This document shows, in pieces, positions 1-12,764 of a stretch of DNA of 64,000 nt. The notes below the pieces were generated by a model, which was not told the DNA's origin, made no database searches, and was given only the letters and a program-made list of their open reading frames with translations. The DNA is from Ustilaginoidea virens (lineage: Eukaryota; Ascomycota; Sordariomycetes; Hypocreales; Clavicipitaceae): contig NC_057317.1 in the NCBI RefSeq assembly GCF_000687475.1, positions 1,550,001-1,614,000 of the forward strand, given 5' to 3'. The position numbers and the translations under genes are program-made. Numbering within the stretch: the stretch's first letter is position 1; each line of letters opens with the position of its first letter.

Positions 1-657
1 AGGGCGGCCGGTCATTGCCAGTTACGACGAATAGCGAAGGTTTTGGGGGAAAGCGTCGTCAAAAGAGCGAGGATGGAAGCTTAAATGATTGAATTATTTC
101 CGTAGGAGCTACAACATGCGGACTGAAGCCAGGCTGCAAAGACCGTCTTCACATAGCTGCTGCGAATTCTGGAGTGTTACTTTTCAAATGGAAGAAGCGA
201 GCCCAGACTTGGGAATTCTCCGACTCGCATTGCCTATTAAGGCGGTCGTCGCATGGATTCAAGCTTCAACTAGCCGTTGTCATCTTGAGGAATGCTCTGA
301 TGATCTGGCTCGCTTCGTGCGATTATGTCCAGCGTCCATTTGTCAGGAACCATGCCATTAGCTGTCTCGCTGATTTATCTCCAATAACAGACAGTGTGTA
401 GAGGCACAATTACATACCCGCACTGTACAAGAATACTTCAGGATTCACTCCGAGCCACGCAACTTGATTTCGACGTGGACATTCATGACACTCTTGCCTC
501 TTCGAAGGCGATGCATGTTTCAGTAAACGTGCCTTTGGTTGCGCCTAGCAACTGAAAAATCACACAATTGGACCTGTTGTATTGTCTTCTTTGTGTATTG
601 CTGTTGATTCTCTCCATGCCCGACTCCACTGAATACTGACAAGTTTTCTGCAACAAG
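1..657. other. Upstream spacer of the glycosylase gene
   Basis: No gene can be supported here. Two short open frames on the plus strand (89-361 and 174-401) have no recognisable family and overlap each other. The stretch probably holds the promoter and 5' leader of the gene starting at 658, but I see no decisive element. Confidence 0.5.
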
Positions 658-2208
658 ATGCTACCAATATCTGCGAGTTTCGTCCTCTCCAAGTTTGATC
701 TGCGCGAAGATGAGAGAGGATTCCTCTCACAAATCCTTGAATCTCCTGATACTCCAGTCAGTGAGATTAACGAGTTGGTCAACTCAGCTATAGTTGCTGA
801 TTCAGAAGACTTCCAACTTATGGTCCATTGCGCCAGGGCCATTCAACTGTCTCGAATTCGTCATCATGCTAGTTTGGATGGGAACGATGTTCTCACGTTT
901 ATATGGTACATGTTGGAGGGCGAGCCAGATACTAGTAGCAAACCTGCTGCTCCCTGGGCCCAAACCGACCGTCTGATTGACCATGCTAGAAAACTGGCCC
1001 AAGAATGTTCTATACCAGGGTATTTTACACACGGCAAAGAAAATTCAAACTCCGTTAGTCAGATTCGTCATCGATCCAAATCAAAGAAACGTAACACGGC
1101 GTCTCGATGTTGGTTTGAAGAGACTGGTGTGATTCAGGCTCGGACCCAAGTCGAAAAAATAGGCGTCAAGGATAATAGTCATCAGAAAATAGAGGGGTCA
1201 TTTTCTGGTTTCCATGCGATTGACAGGAATATCTCTTCTGCTAGACGGGTTTCTGCAGCATCCGCCTCGGAAAGCACACCCACGGTTCCAAACCGAAGGT
1301 GCGAGTACTTCAACCGCATTTCACTCAAAAACACTAGACGCTGTGTCAGGAGTCGAAGTTCTCCGTACTTTGCCGTGGGCATCAAACAAGCGAAAGACGA
1401 AAAGACTTCACCGAAGCGACGGCTTGCAGGCCTTGTCTCTAGCATACCATTCCCTCCGCTCCATGCTGAGCAATTTGGGTTGGTGCAAGAGAAGCTTGCG
1501 CGTGAACCATTCTGGTTACTGATAGCCGTAACTTTTCTGATCAAAACCAAAGGGCAAATGGCCATCCCGGTGTTTTACAAGGTCAAGGAGCGGTTTCCCT
1601 CGCCCCAGCAGCTCGCAGACCCCAATAACTCGGAAGAAATATTGGGCATGATTCGTCACCTAGGGCTAGCAAGGAACCGGCTCGCAACCATACGCAAGTT
1701 CGCGGCAGCATTTGTAAATGCGCCGCCTACACGTGAGAAGTTATACCAAGTCAAAAAATACGATAAACGAGATGTCGGAACAATATCTACACAGTGTTCA
1801 TTCCAGCCGGGTCAACTTGACAGGGTTTCGGGCCAATCTACTGCCTGTAACGACGGCCAAGTTGCTATGGATGCATGGGAGATAGGCCACATAACCCAGG
1901 GGAAATATACCTTGGACAGCTGGAGGATTTTCTGCAGAGATGAGTTGCTTGGACGAGCCGAGGATTGGAAAGGCGAAGGGAGAGGGCCCGACTTCCAGCC
2001 GGAGTGGACGAGAGTCAGACCTCACGATAAAGAGCTCCGGGCGTATTTGCGTTGGATGTGGATGCGGGCGGGTTGGGAATGGGATCCTGCGACTGGCGAA
2101 CGCAAGGCTCTTGGGTGCGAGCTCCGAGAAGCTGTGAATGAGGAAAGAGTTGGCTACGACGATTCCGGAGGTTTGCAGATACTGAATCGTCCACGCCAAT
2201 GCTCTTGA
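658..2208 (+). CDS. MBD4-like HhH-GPD DNA glycosylase
   Basis: A 516-residue protein of the helix-hairpin-helix/GPD superfamily, closest to the glycosylase domain of MBD4, which removes thymine or uracil from G:T and G:U mismatches to start base-excision repair in the nucleus. The domain runs from about residue 284 (PFWLLIAVTFLIKTKG) to the C-terminus. The hairpin region is near IRHLGLARNRLATI. The catalytic aspartate is D420 in YTLDSWRIFC, matching the active-site Asp of MBD4. The first 280 residues are low-similarity, and no methyl-CpG-binding domain is visible. About 30 residues between VKKYDKRDVG and AWEIGH look longer than I expect for the family and could hide an unspliced intron. It is read as one exon; the ATG at 658 is the first in frame. 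Family assignment is firm; substrate is inferred from the family. Confidence 0.85.
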   Translation: MLPISASFVLSKFDLREDERGFLSQILESPDTPVSEINELVNSAIVADSEDFQLMVHCARAIQLSRIRHHASLDGNDVLTFIWYMLEGEPDTSSKPAAPWAQTDRLIDHARKLAQECSIPGYFTHGKENSNSVSQIRHRSKSKKRNTASRCWFEETGVIQARTQVEKIGVKDNSHQKIEGSFSGFHAIDRNISSARRVSAASASESTPTVPNRRCEYFNRISLKNTRRCVRSRSSPYFAVGIKQAKDEKTSPKRRLAGLVSSIPFPPLHAEQFGLVQEKLAREPFWLLIAVTFLIKTKGQMAIPVFYKVKERFPSPQQLADPNNSEEILGMIRHLGLARNRLATIRKFAAAFVNAPPTREKLYQVKKYDKRDVGTISTQCSFQPGQLDRVSGQSTACNDGQVAMDAWEIGHITQGKYTLDSWRIFCRDELLGRAEDWKGEGRGPDFQPEWTRVRPHDKELRAYLRWMWMRAGWEWDPATGERKALGCELREAVNEERVGYDDSGGLQILNRPRQCS

Positions 2209-2835
2209 TGGCCAGAGGACGTAAGGATTTGCCAACGACTTTGAGAATGGGCCCGGAAAAACAATAGAATTCCACTTCCGAGCGGATGAGTGAGAGGCGG
2301 GAAATATTTAATATTTCACCGTTGGGTCTTGAGCGAGTCATTATGATTAGAGCAGCATGTTGAGCAAGGCTTGTGGACAGGTGTCCACTACGCTCTGCCA
2401 CGCACCAGGCGAAAGAGAAATGTAAAGGACAAAAGAGAGAAATTGACCCCCAAGAAGGGAAGCAACCAGAAAAGACTACACAACAATATATACCCAAAGG
2501 AGACAGTACTGCCACTCCGACGCAAGGAATAGATGGGTACAGTAACAAGGAACAGTTGGCATCACTGGATCACTGGATGGGCAAAACTTGATCGCCACCC
2601 AAGATCGGAGAGGTTGCGACTTGCGGCCTTTAGCTCAACGACGGACGCTCAGCAACAACGACCCGCTAATACTAGGTACCTACCTGGTACCTAGGAGCTA
2701 GTTAGGTACCTGGTTCAATGGCTTTGGCTCGTCGGGGAATTCGCGCGTAGATGTCGTCGGCTAGATTCAATGGGTGTGCCATTTCCGAATGCGGTTTCGA
2801 CGCCTGGATGATTCATTATCATTATTATTATTATC

Positions 2836-2859
2836 ATATATATATATATATATATATAT
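2836..2859. repeat. (AT)12 microsatellite
   Basis: An uninterrupted AT dinucleotide run, preceded by a short ATT trinucleotide array (about 2813-2834). Confidence 0.95.
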
Positions 2860-2874
2860 TTCGGCATCAGGAAT

Positions 2875-2935
2875 ACTCGGCAGGTACTCGGTAGTCCCGT
2901 GCTCGGTACTCGGTACTCGGCACTCGGTACTCCGT
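2875..2935. repeat. Degenerate GGTACTC tandem array
   Basis: Repeated units of GGTACTC or GCACTC type (for example CTCGGTACTCGGTACTCGG) fill this stretch. It is intergenic, with no coding sense. Confidence 0.85.
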
Positions 2936-3373
2936 TCGGCGGACATCATGAGGTCTCTCGAGTTCATCGGCAAGGAACAAAGTTGCTGCTGGCGAAGTGG
3001 ATACCGCTGCAGGTCATGACCAGGGGTTGGGAAAGGACACAGTTGCGCGAGCGCGGAGAGCACAAGTCGCATCCAAGCGCAGGGGCGCACCGCACCGGAG
3101 TGACAGGACCATTCAAAGGGGAGGGCCTGCGTGCAAGCGCCAGCTGCAGCCAGTCCATACTCCATACCACGCACGAGGCTGCGTGTTATGTGTTTTTGTT
3201 TGTTGTTTCCAACCAGTCAGACATAGCAATTGACCAGACACCATGAGCCATGAGCAGGCCAGGGCAGGCCCAGGCTGGCAAGTAACAAGTAACCACATAG
3301 TAACCTCGGGGCGGGGCGGGGCTCATTACTACAGTAGCCTGCGCGCCACCAGCGCCGTGCGGAAAACAGCACA

Positions 3374-3411
3374 GCCTGGCATGGCCTGGCATGGCCTGGC
3401 ATGGCCTGGCA
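3374..3411. repeat. CCTGGCATGG tandem repeat
   Basis: Nearly four exact head-to-tail copies of the decamer CCTGGCATGG in the spacer upstream of ERV29. Confidence 0.95.
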
Positions 3412-3690
3412 GAGCGTGCCTGCGCAGGATCTGAGGTCATACTGTATGTAACATGCACATAACATGAATTGACCCCAACCTGCTCCAGCCAGCGCCTTGC
3501 TATGTAGGTATTTATAAGGCACGGCAACCAGACCTGGCTAGCCGACTGCAAAAAGTCGTTCCGTCACAACTGGCCACATCTACTAGCCGCCTCTCTCCGC
3601 CTTGCCTCGTTTGGGTTTTTTTCGCTCCCGCATTTTCCATCTGCCTTGACCTGTACTCGGTACACGGCAAGCTTAAACAGCTGCGCTGCT

Positions 3691-3730
3691 CTGGTCTGCT
3701 CTGGTCTGCTCTGGTCTGCTCTGGTCTGCT
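3691..3730. repeat. CTGGTCTGCT tandem repeat
   Basis: Four exact head-to-tail copies of the decamer CTGGTCTGCT, about 460 bp upstream of the ERV29 start codon. A regulatory role is possible but unsupported. Confidence 0.95.
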
Positions 3731-4189
3731 CTGCGCCGCTTCCTCGCTTCCCGCCGCCAAATTCGCCCTTCTACCCACCAGCGGAACCCAGAACCCAGAC
3801 TGCATTGGTTAGCAGCTCCAACTGGGTCTTTTTCTCTTTCTTTTTTTAGCCAGCGCGACGCCCTGAAGTCTCCTCTTTCTTCCACGTTTGCTCCTCATTG
3901 CTCCTCACAGCCGAGACCACGTTCTCCCAAGTCATTGTCAACCAACCACCATTCCCTTCCCGCCCGAGTCGGAACCACCCAACGTGTGCCAAAACACATT
4001 GACTCTTTGGCATCCTTGTGTGTCCCACCTGGTACATCAGTACATCACTGCTCGTCAGGCTCGCAGTCTCGGCTTCAGTTTGTAGGCGACGACGAATCTT
4101 ACTCGCAGTCCCCATCCCGTACACCTTTCGCGGCCCATCTCCTTTCTCTCTCGCATAGCTCACCCTTGGTGGCCCCAGGCTCTTGAATC

Positions 4190-5397
<1,208 letters not shown>

Positions 5398-6518
5398 TTC
5401 CGTCATGGGGATGGGCAGACGAGAGGGATCAAGGCGACCCGTTCTGGACGCGAGAACCGTGGGGGAGTCCCATTGCTTACGACTGGTCATTCTCGCACAT
5501 GGACGGCCGATTCTACGCGGCGCTTATCGGTTTGCGAGGACACTGCATTGAAGGATACAAAAAGTTCTTTTTGGTGGGGGTCAACCGGGGCAAGCATGGC
5601 TATCATTCAATGCTGTCAATTTCAATGTTTGCGATATAGAAGAGAATCTGTCTGGGATGATGATGATGATGATGATGGCGATGGCGATGATGGTGATGGT
5701 GATGGTGATGATGGCGATGGTGACATGGTGAGCGCTCGTCAAAGGTGAAGCCACAATGCTTGCATTAGCGTCTTCTTGGAAGTAGTCTCGACAAACGGCT
5801 GGATGCGTGCGAGGTCAGCCAATGGCTTTTTTTTTGAATGCAGCCAGCCAGACCAGACGTCGAAGATGGCTCGGCCTGTCATCCTGGCGGCAATGACAGA
5901 TCGAAGCACGCAGCGCCAACCTCCCACAAAGCCGTCAATTCTGGACTGCTTCTTTTCCCCCGCCTGGCCTTTGCTGAAACCACAACCACACCACATCCTG
6001 TGTTGTAAGGTAGGGTTGCTCACATTGTGCGTGTCTTGCGCGGGCCGTTTTATCCGGGTTTCTTTTTTTTTTTTTTTTTTTTTTTTTCCCCCATCGACAT
6101 GAAGCACTTGCACATGTCCCATGAGGGTTAGTTGCGTCTAGTCTCAGCCATTATGGATGCGTTGGCCGCACTTTGAGCTGTTGAATCTCAACAAATTCCC
6201 TGTGTTGGCTCGTATGCTTACTCATCCGTGCCACCATTTGGCACGCAGCTTGCTCGATTTTGAGCCAGCGAGCGCTATTCCGTACGGAGGATACATGCAT
6301 ACAGCGGCACTTTTGTCGCCAGATTTCCGCGTGCAAGAAGACATAAGCTGGTCATTTACGCGTTTCCCGGCTTACACGCCACCCCACTCTGTGCGATATA
6401 ACAAGCAGCCGCTCGCAAGCGCCATGCTCTGCCGCATCCAACCACCCAAGAAGGCAGCCCAGCAAAGCACAGCCAGAGTCACGGCGGCAGCGGCAGCAGC
6501 TGTCTCGAGTCGACGACC
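5398..6518. other. Spacer with GATGGC microsatellite and poly-T
   Basis: No gene supported. It contains a GAT/GGCGAT-type microsatellite (about 5657-5726), a run of 25 T (6063-6087) and, near 6280, the palindrome core CCGTACGG. The last few hundred bases should contain the promoter of the HeLo-domain gene. Confidence 0.5.
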
Positions 6519-7096
6519 ATGGCGGCCGAGTTGATTGGCACCACTGTTGGAGTGATTGGCTTCCTGGGCCAGCTCTTCGACGGCTGCGTCAAGGCGTACG
6601 GGTACTTCACGGCGGCGGCGCACCTCGACACCGACTCGCAGCGCCTCATGTGCAAGGTCCGCATAGAGGAGATGCGTCTCGTGGTCTGGGGCCGCGAGTG
6701 GGGGGTGGCCGAGGGCCGGCTGGAGGCTCATCTCCGGGGCGAGCAGAATCCGCAGCTGAGGAGGCTGGCCATCCAGATCATGCAGGAGCTGCACGAGACG
6801 GTCACGGACTTTAAGAAGCTCCAGGGCAGGTACGGTCTTTGCGAGGACGGCGACGGCGGCGGCGGCAACGCCCAAGCAAACGGTCACGAGCCCGAGATGC
6901 CCTCCCCGGCCGCAGCAGCAGCAACGTCGCCGTCGCCGTCACTGTCCAAGAAAGGGTCCTCCGCGGACGAGACTTCTAGGCCCGGCAGGTTCAAAACAGA
7001 GAGGGGGTGGAGGAAGGAATGGGGGTTGAGGACGAGATGGGTGATTGCAGGTACGACATGACGAGCACCTCACTTCTGCCGTGGAAGTCGCTTTTT

Positions 7097-7128
<32 letters not shown>

Positions 7129-8636
7129 ATACATTTTCTTCCCCGCCCCAGGTCTCGAGAGCAAAACAGCTTCCTTCGAGCCGCGGCTAACACATCCATC
7201 GCTGTAGACAAGGACAAGTTTACCACCCTCCTCCGAGACTTGAAAGGTACTTGTTCCCATTTCGTCAGCGTCTCGCCCTCTTCTTGTCTTGTTTCGCTTT
7301 GTCCTCGGAAACGCAGGGGGGGGGGGGGGGGGGGGCCGCACGCCGTTCTTCCCGAGCTGACCGTGGCGAAAAACATTGTGATCAAGCAGACTTCAACGAC
7401 GGCCTGGAACGCCTCTTCCCGCCCTCGCAGCTGCCGTCCTTCCAGCGCGCCTGGACCCATCGCCTCCTGGACTCGGCCCAACGGGACCTCGCCCAGCTGT
7501 CGCTGCTGGAAACCGCCTCGTCGGGCACGTACCCGCAGCTCAACGCGTCTGCGAATCTCAAGCGCCTGCGCATCAACCTCGACAGCCGGCCCCAGAGCGC
7601 CTTCCGGCCCACTCTTGCCCTCAAGGTGCCCCGATCATCCCTGACCATCAACCCTCCCGTCGCGACGGCGCCGCCGGCGCATAGGCAGCAGAAGCAAGGC
7701 GACGGCGGCAGCGGCGGCAGCGGCGGCAGCGGCAGCCGAGGGACTCGGCCCCCCACCCCCCCGGCAGACCTGCGCAGATGCCAGGGCCACCACGACACCG
7801 CCGGCGACGTCGTGGTGGAATGGGTCGACTACGACCGGGACGCCATCGAGGAGCGCGTCGCCCACGTCCGGCGCATGGACGACCTCGCCAGGATGATGCA
7901 CTCGGCCTCCAGGTGCCACCCGGACCTGCACTCCATCGACTGCCTGGGATACACCGACGACGCGGCCAACTCGCGCTACGGGCTCGTCTACAAGGCCCCC
8001 GCGTCGAGCTACTCGACCCTCCACGCCCTCATCTCCAGCCCGGACCTCAAGACGCCGGACCTCGACGACAGGATCCGCCTCGCCCACACGCTCGCCGTGG
8101 CCCTCTGGTCCCTCCACTCGCTCGACTGGCTGCACAAGTCCCTCTGCTCCTTCAACATCACCTTCTTCCCCTCGGCCTTTTGCGCCGCGGCCCACGCGCC
8201 CACCGCGACGGCCGCCCTCGTCCCGGACGTCTCCAACCCCTACCTCATCGGCTTCGACGCCTCCCGCCCGGACACGGACACCGCCCTGTCCGTGGTGCCC
8301 AAGAACCCGTCCATCGATAGCATCCACCGCCACCCGGCCAGCGCCAGGGGCCTGCCCTACTGCAAGGCCTTTGACGTCTACTCCCTGGGCCTCGTCCTCC
8401 TCGAGATTGGGCTGTGGAAGGTCCTGCAGGCGTACCACAGGCCGCAGCATTCGGCGGACCGGTGGCGGGACAAGGTCGTCATGGCCGTTCTCGTCCCCGG
8501 CCTCGGCAGCAAGGTCGGCAAAAGGTACAGGGAGACCGTGGAGATGTGTCTGCAGGCGGATGAGCACATGTCCAACGCCGAGGCTGCCAAGATTATGGGC
8601 AGGGTAGTGTCCACGCTAGAGAGTATACGTGTTTGA
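6519..8636 (+). CDS. HeLo-domain protein with C-terminal pseudokinase
   Basis: Three exons are proposed: 6519-7050, 7208-7246, 7390-8636, giving 605 residues. The splice choice restores the family-typical junction RWVIA-DKDKFTTLLRDLK-DFNDGLERLF. Residues 1 to about 205 form a HeLo (prion-inhibition and propagation) domain, beginning AELIGTTVGVIGFLGQLFDGC; in other fungi such domains form membrane-active helical bundles in regulated cell death. Residues 110-170 are Gly/Ala/Ser-rich linker. Residues of roughly 320-600 have a protein-kinase-like fold but look inactive: the HRD catalytic loop reads HKSLCSFNI (near 439), with no Asp, and the DFG position reads GFD (478-480). Intron 2 contains a 20-G run. 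The pairing suggests a signalling or death-executing role, which is inference. No neighbouring NLR or partner gene is visible. Confidence 0.8.
7316..7335. repeat. Poly-G run (20 nt)
   Basis: Twenty consecutive G lie inside intron 2 of the HeLo-domain gene. Length may be unstable or affected by sequencing. Confidence 0.9.
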
Positions 8637-9455
8637 ACCGAACTTGCCATCAGGGTTTGTCTGCCCTGCCCCATGCATGCGATCCAGCCTGCCGGTCCGG
8701 TCGACGGGCCGGTTGAATGCTTGATTGACGGCAGACGTTTCTGTTTCCGCTGTTCCAGGGTAGCTATCGGTCCTTGCTGGAAATGGATCCTCATTCAGGA
8801 CCTCTTGTTCAGCAAGGACAGTGCCGTCCTTTTTTGCACTCCACGACATTCCACGACAATCAAGTCATTTCACGACAAGTAAGACATTCACGACCAAAGA
8901 GACACAATGTGTGAATAACCAAAATCGGCCATAAGATTGTTGCAATGCGACTGATGTGTATGTATATGCGCCACCGTTTCGCTACCAGACAAGGAACCAA
9001 ATCGCAACAAAAACACAGCCCAGCTCGAGTTTTACCCAAAGACTTGAGAAAAATAAAATAAAACAGAAAACAGAAAACAGAAAACAAGAGAGCCAAGCCA
9101 ACAAAGAAACTCATCATTCTGACAAAGTAGCATAGCAAGACCAAGCAGTCGTAAAAGAAACACGAAATGCAGCAAAGAATATAATAAAGGAAAGGATAAG
9201 CAACAAAGACGTCTCATCGTGTTTGCCCCCCCCCAACACCGTGGCTCGGAAGGCCCGGAGGAGTGCGTGTAAGGAAATGTACACTAATGTAATACAAATC
9301 GCTTATCGAAAGAGGTTCAACAGAGGTCATCATCATTACATTTAGAAAAGCAAAGCAAAAGTTTGCTTTGCTTTGGCTCGGCCGTGGGTATCGGAAGAAA
9401 AAAACGATGCGTTTCAAAATCACCGATGCTGAATTCGTCGGGGTCTGGCGGTCCC
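8637..9455. other. Convergent 3' spacer
   Basis: This lies between the stop codons of the HeLo gene and the minus-strand CDC14 gene, so it should hold both 3' UTRs. It has an ACAGAAA tandem repeat near 9062-9090 and A-rich sequence. No gene supported. Confidence 0.6.
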
Positions 9456-11602
9456 CTATGACGACGAACCAGACACCTTCCGCGCCGTGGTCGCTGCTGC
9501 CATGGCCGAGGCGGACATGCTGGCGCTACCGACGCGGCCGCTAATCTTTCGAACGCCAGCAGGTTCCTTGGCTCGCAGGGGAGACTCGGAGGCGGCGGCC
9601 GCGCGTTTGCTGCTGCGCACCTTGGACATGACGGTGGGCGTGCTGGCGACACGGTCCATCGTCTTGGGCCGGCCAGCGCTGATGTTCTCCGCATCCTGCG
9701 AGGCGTCGTTGTCGACGACGTAAATGATGGACGTCGTCTGGCTGACGGCGCGGACCTTCTTGCTGCGGAGGGGGGACTGCGATCCCTTGCGGTGGCTGCG
9801 CACGCGGAGATGCAGTTCCTCGTCGGAATCGGCTCCGTGAGAGTGTCGGTGCATGGCCATGATCTCCGTCTCCTGCTGGAGACACTCTTCCTCCTCAATG
9901 CTCGTCCTCTGAACGCCGGATCGCTGGTACGGGTGATGGCGGTCAGCGGCACGGGTGGACTTCCTGGGCTGGCCAGGCGTGGGGGCTGGGAGATAGTCGT
10001 CCTGCACGCCGTTCTTGCGATCCTGGTCGAGCTCGCTGAGGGGGGTGCGGTTCGAGGGGGTGCGGTTCGGGGGGGTAGACATTGCTTGCCCGTTGCGCAT
10101 GCTCGTCTTCTGCATGGCGCGGATCGGGGTGCTGGGCGCAGGATTGGCGGCGGCGGCGGCGGCCAGCTCTTTCCTGAGACGACGCTCCACCCGTTCTTCA
10201 ACCCACCATTCTCGGAAGGTGCCCTGGTTGAGATGTAGCCAGTGCTGCTGAGGACCGACAACCATGCCGGGGCGCATGAAGCGCATGAAGGAAATGACCT
10301 CGTCGGCAGTAAACCCGTGCCGGTAGATCAAGTAGGCGCCAATGAGGCAGCCGGTTCGGCCTAGCCCGGCCTTGCAATGCACCGCGATGCCCTTCTTCCT
10401 CACCGTGATTGTTTCGTGGGCTAGCCGGATGAACTTTCGGACAGTCGTGAGAGGAGGGCAGGTGCCGTCGTCAAAGATCATGTCCAGATGCTGGATTCCC
10501 AGAGCCTCAAAGTACGAGGGAGAGTACAGATGAGAGTTTAGCCGGACGACCAAGCCGATGTTCTTGTCGGAGAAGTGCGCCAAGACGTTCTTGAAGGGCT
10601 GCGGCAGGGTTGGGTGAGCCTCGACGGCGGCCAAATCCCTGGGTAGCAACGGGTACAGCTCCGAGCCCTCTGTGATCCTGCAAACAGGGGTGTGTTGAGG
10701 AGAGGCAAAGGCCAAGAAGCTGGGGGTGATCCAGTTGAAGTCGCCGTGCTCGACACGCTCAAACCTCTCGTACATTTCGAGGTCAAAGTTGTCGAGATCG
10801 ATGCACTTTTCCTCCTTGGCTTTCCAAACGCCGTAGACGACGTCCTGGACGGTGATGCCGTAGTCTGCTTGGCTATAGCCAGCATCTCGGAAAGGCATCA
10901 ACGGCGGATCTACTTGAGCAATGGGGGCGAGGGCCAGATGGGGGGGCCAATTCTGAATCAAGACCATGTAGCAAGCAAGCATACAGGCGGCGTTGGCGCG
11001 GCCTAAATGAAGAAGAAGAAGAAGAAGAGAATCACGTCAGCAACATGAGCGGACGGCGTGTCTGGGACAGCAGGCACAAAGCAGAAGAAGAAGAAGAAGA
11101 AGAAAAGTAGCCACCAACTTCTCGGGTCGGCGGCGCTCCAGAAGACAACGGGCCGGTCCTTGTTTTCCTTGGCGCCGAGGATATCATGAAACCGGATGGC
11201 AAAGCGGTAGAGGTGGCCGATGTGCAGAGGGCCAAAGTCATGATGAAAGGCGTTGTACAAGAGAGTGTCATCAATGGTGAAATAGCAAGGTGGTTGACGA
11301 CCGCTGCTCATGGACGATGGGTAATCTGCAGCCCTCTGGGCGCGCTTCCTCGGAGTTTCGGGGCCAGGGCTGGGGAAGAGGGTGTCAGCCGTCGGGGGAT
11401 GGGCATAGGCACCGAGGTACAGGCGGTCTGGTGGGAATTAGCAAGAAAGAAAAACACAGGACACGACACCTTTCCCGGACCACATACCTGGGATGTACTC
11501 GACAATCTGGCCCGCGTTGACCTGCGCCGTGTTGACCTGCCCCATGTTGACCTGCCCCATGGTGTGCGTGTGCGTGTGCGTGTGCCGGGAAGAGGGAGCC
11601 AT
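9456..11602 (-). CDS. CDC14: Cdc14 dual-specificity protein phosphatase
   Basis: Minus-strand exons 11488-11602, 11119-11427 and 9456-11002 give 656 residues. Cdc14 removes phosphate from Cdk sites (SP/TP) and acts in mitotic exit, cytokinesis and, in filamentous fungi, conidiation. The signature HCKAGLGRTG carries catalytic Cys351 and Arg357, and the upstream acid-loop region FDDGTCPP fits the family. The N-terminal substrate-recognition domain contains YFTIDDTLLYNAFHHDFGPL. The C-terminal 230 residues are low-complexity, Ser/Arg-rich, as in other fungal orthologues. The N-terminus is odd: a His-Thr run followed by MGQVN-type repeats before the conserved VEYIP. The start at 11602 is the first in-frame ATG of the proposed exon 1; internal Met codons at residues 15 and 20 are alternatives. 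Confidence 0.95.
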
Positions 11603-12764
11603 GGGCCCAGGACTCTGGCTTCTCGGTGGTTTGCTCGAAGCAGCAACGGAGTTGGACAGGCAGGTTAGCCGGGTGATGAAGGCGTAGACAGTGGGCTCCC
11701 GAGGACAATGCGACGTCGGCCTTGTTCAGGTATCGATCGCACTGCCGAGACGGAACGGCTAGCACAGCAGCAGTCTCGTTTTGGCTTGCAGCTGCGGCCG
11801 ACCAAAGAATGCCTCTTTGTCACTCTCTGTCTCTCGCTCTCTCGCTTCAACAAGGGACAATGGGAAGGGGGGGGGGGGGGGGGGGCAAAGTATCCGAGCA
11901 CACAATCCGCTTGTCGTGGCCGCCTCGTTGTTTCTGAGGCTTCCCCGTTGTGCTTGTCTCCGAAAGGGCTCTGTCGTCGTCGTCAGCTCCGGAACGGGGA
12001 CACTCGACAATGCCAAACCCTCGAGATCCGAATCGTCGTGCAGCAGCAAGCAATACTACTCGTCTCGGCCGACGAGGGAAATCGTTCGCACGAGCGGGCT
12101 CTGGTGTGCAGGACGGAAACAAAGGGAGGAGAGGTCTGGAAGCAGTGACGGGATAAGCAGCATGTTTTTGTAATGTAATGCTGGAGGAGGTGGATGCAGG
12201 AAAAAAACCCACAACGGCCCTCCTCAGCGGCTGGGGGACGAGGGACGAGGGACGGGGACCGGCGACCCGACGTTGTTGTTGTCAATTCTGGCCTTGGGAA
12301 GGGGGGGGGGCTGATGTTTGTGCTGGGTTGTGCTGGGTTGTGCCGGGCTGCGCTGGGGGGGGGGGGATATTTTCCCGCCCACTCACTCACTGAGTGCACT
12401 GAGCTGCCGGACGGTCCCATGTTTTTTGCCAAGGCCAGAAAACGTTTGCTGTGGATTGCCGTTTGTTGCCAGGGCAACGGCGGTTGACCCGGTTGACCCG
12501 GGGCCTCGGGTCCACTGTGGCGCGTGTGCGTGTGTGGCTGGTTGGCTGGTTGGCTGGTTGGCTCCAGTCTACGGCCAACGTGCTGTGCTGCTATTGTACA
12601 AGGCAAAATACTTTACTTTCGTGCCAAGGAGCCGCGATGCTGATCCCCGCCCGACAACCACTTGCCCTCGTCCTTTCGTCGTTCGCCGCTGGTCTTCTCG
12701 TCTTGGTCAGCGACACACCCTTGCCTCAAACTCCACGTTTGATCAAGCCAGCTCGCCATTGCCC
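11603..12764. other. Divergent promoter spacer, CDC14/PCC1
   Basis: The upstream regions of CDC14 (minus) and PCC1 (plus) face each other here. It contains poly-G runs at 11867-11885 (19 nt), 12301-12310 and 12355-12366, plus GTGCTGGGTT and TGGCTGGT short repeats (near 12320-12350 and 12535-12562). Overlapping open frames on both strands look like composition artefacts. Confidence 0.5.
11867..11885. repeat. Poly-G run (19 nt)
   Basis: Nineteen consecutive G in the CDC14/PCC1 divergent spacer. Confidence 0.9.

Larger units (their letters stand above)
2209..4189. other. Spacer with tandem repeats upstream of ERV29
   Basis: No gene supported. The stretch holds a GGTACCTA-type motif cluster (about 2676-2712), a TA microsatellite, three short tandem arrays listed separately, and a pyrimidine-rich region (about 3770-4180) that probably contains the ERV29 promoter and 5' leader. 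Confidence 0.5.

Noticed and set aside
7635..8567. 310-codon minus-strand open frame
   Set aside because: It lies antisense to the pseudokinase exon; its Gly/Val/Arg-rich low-complexity translation is a by-product of GC-rich codon use.
9317..10261. 314-codon minus-strand open frame with Arg/Pro-rich translation
   Set aside because: It is a shifted frame inside the CDC14 C-terminal coding region, on the same strand; the CDC14 frame is the conserved one.
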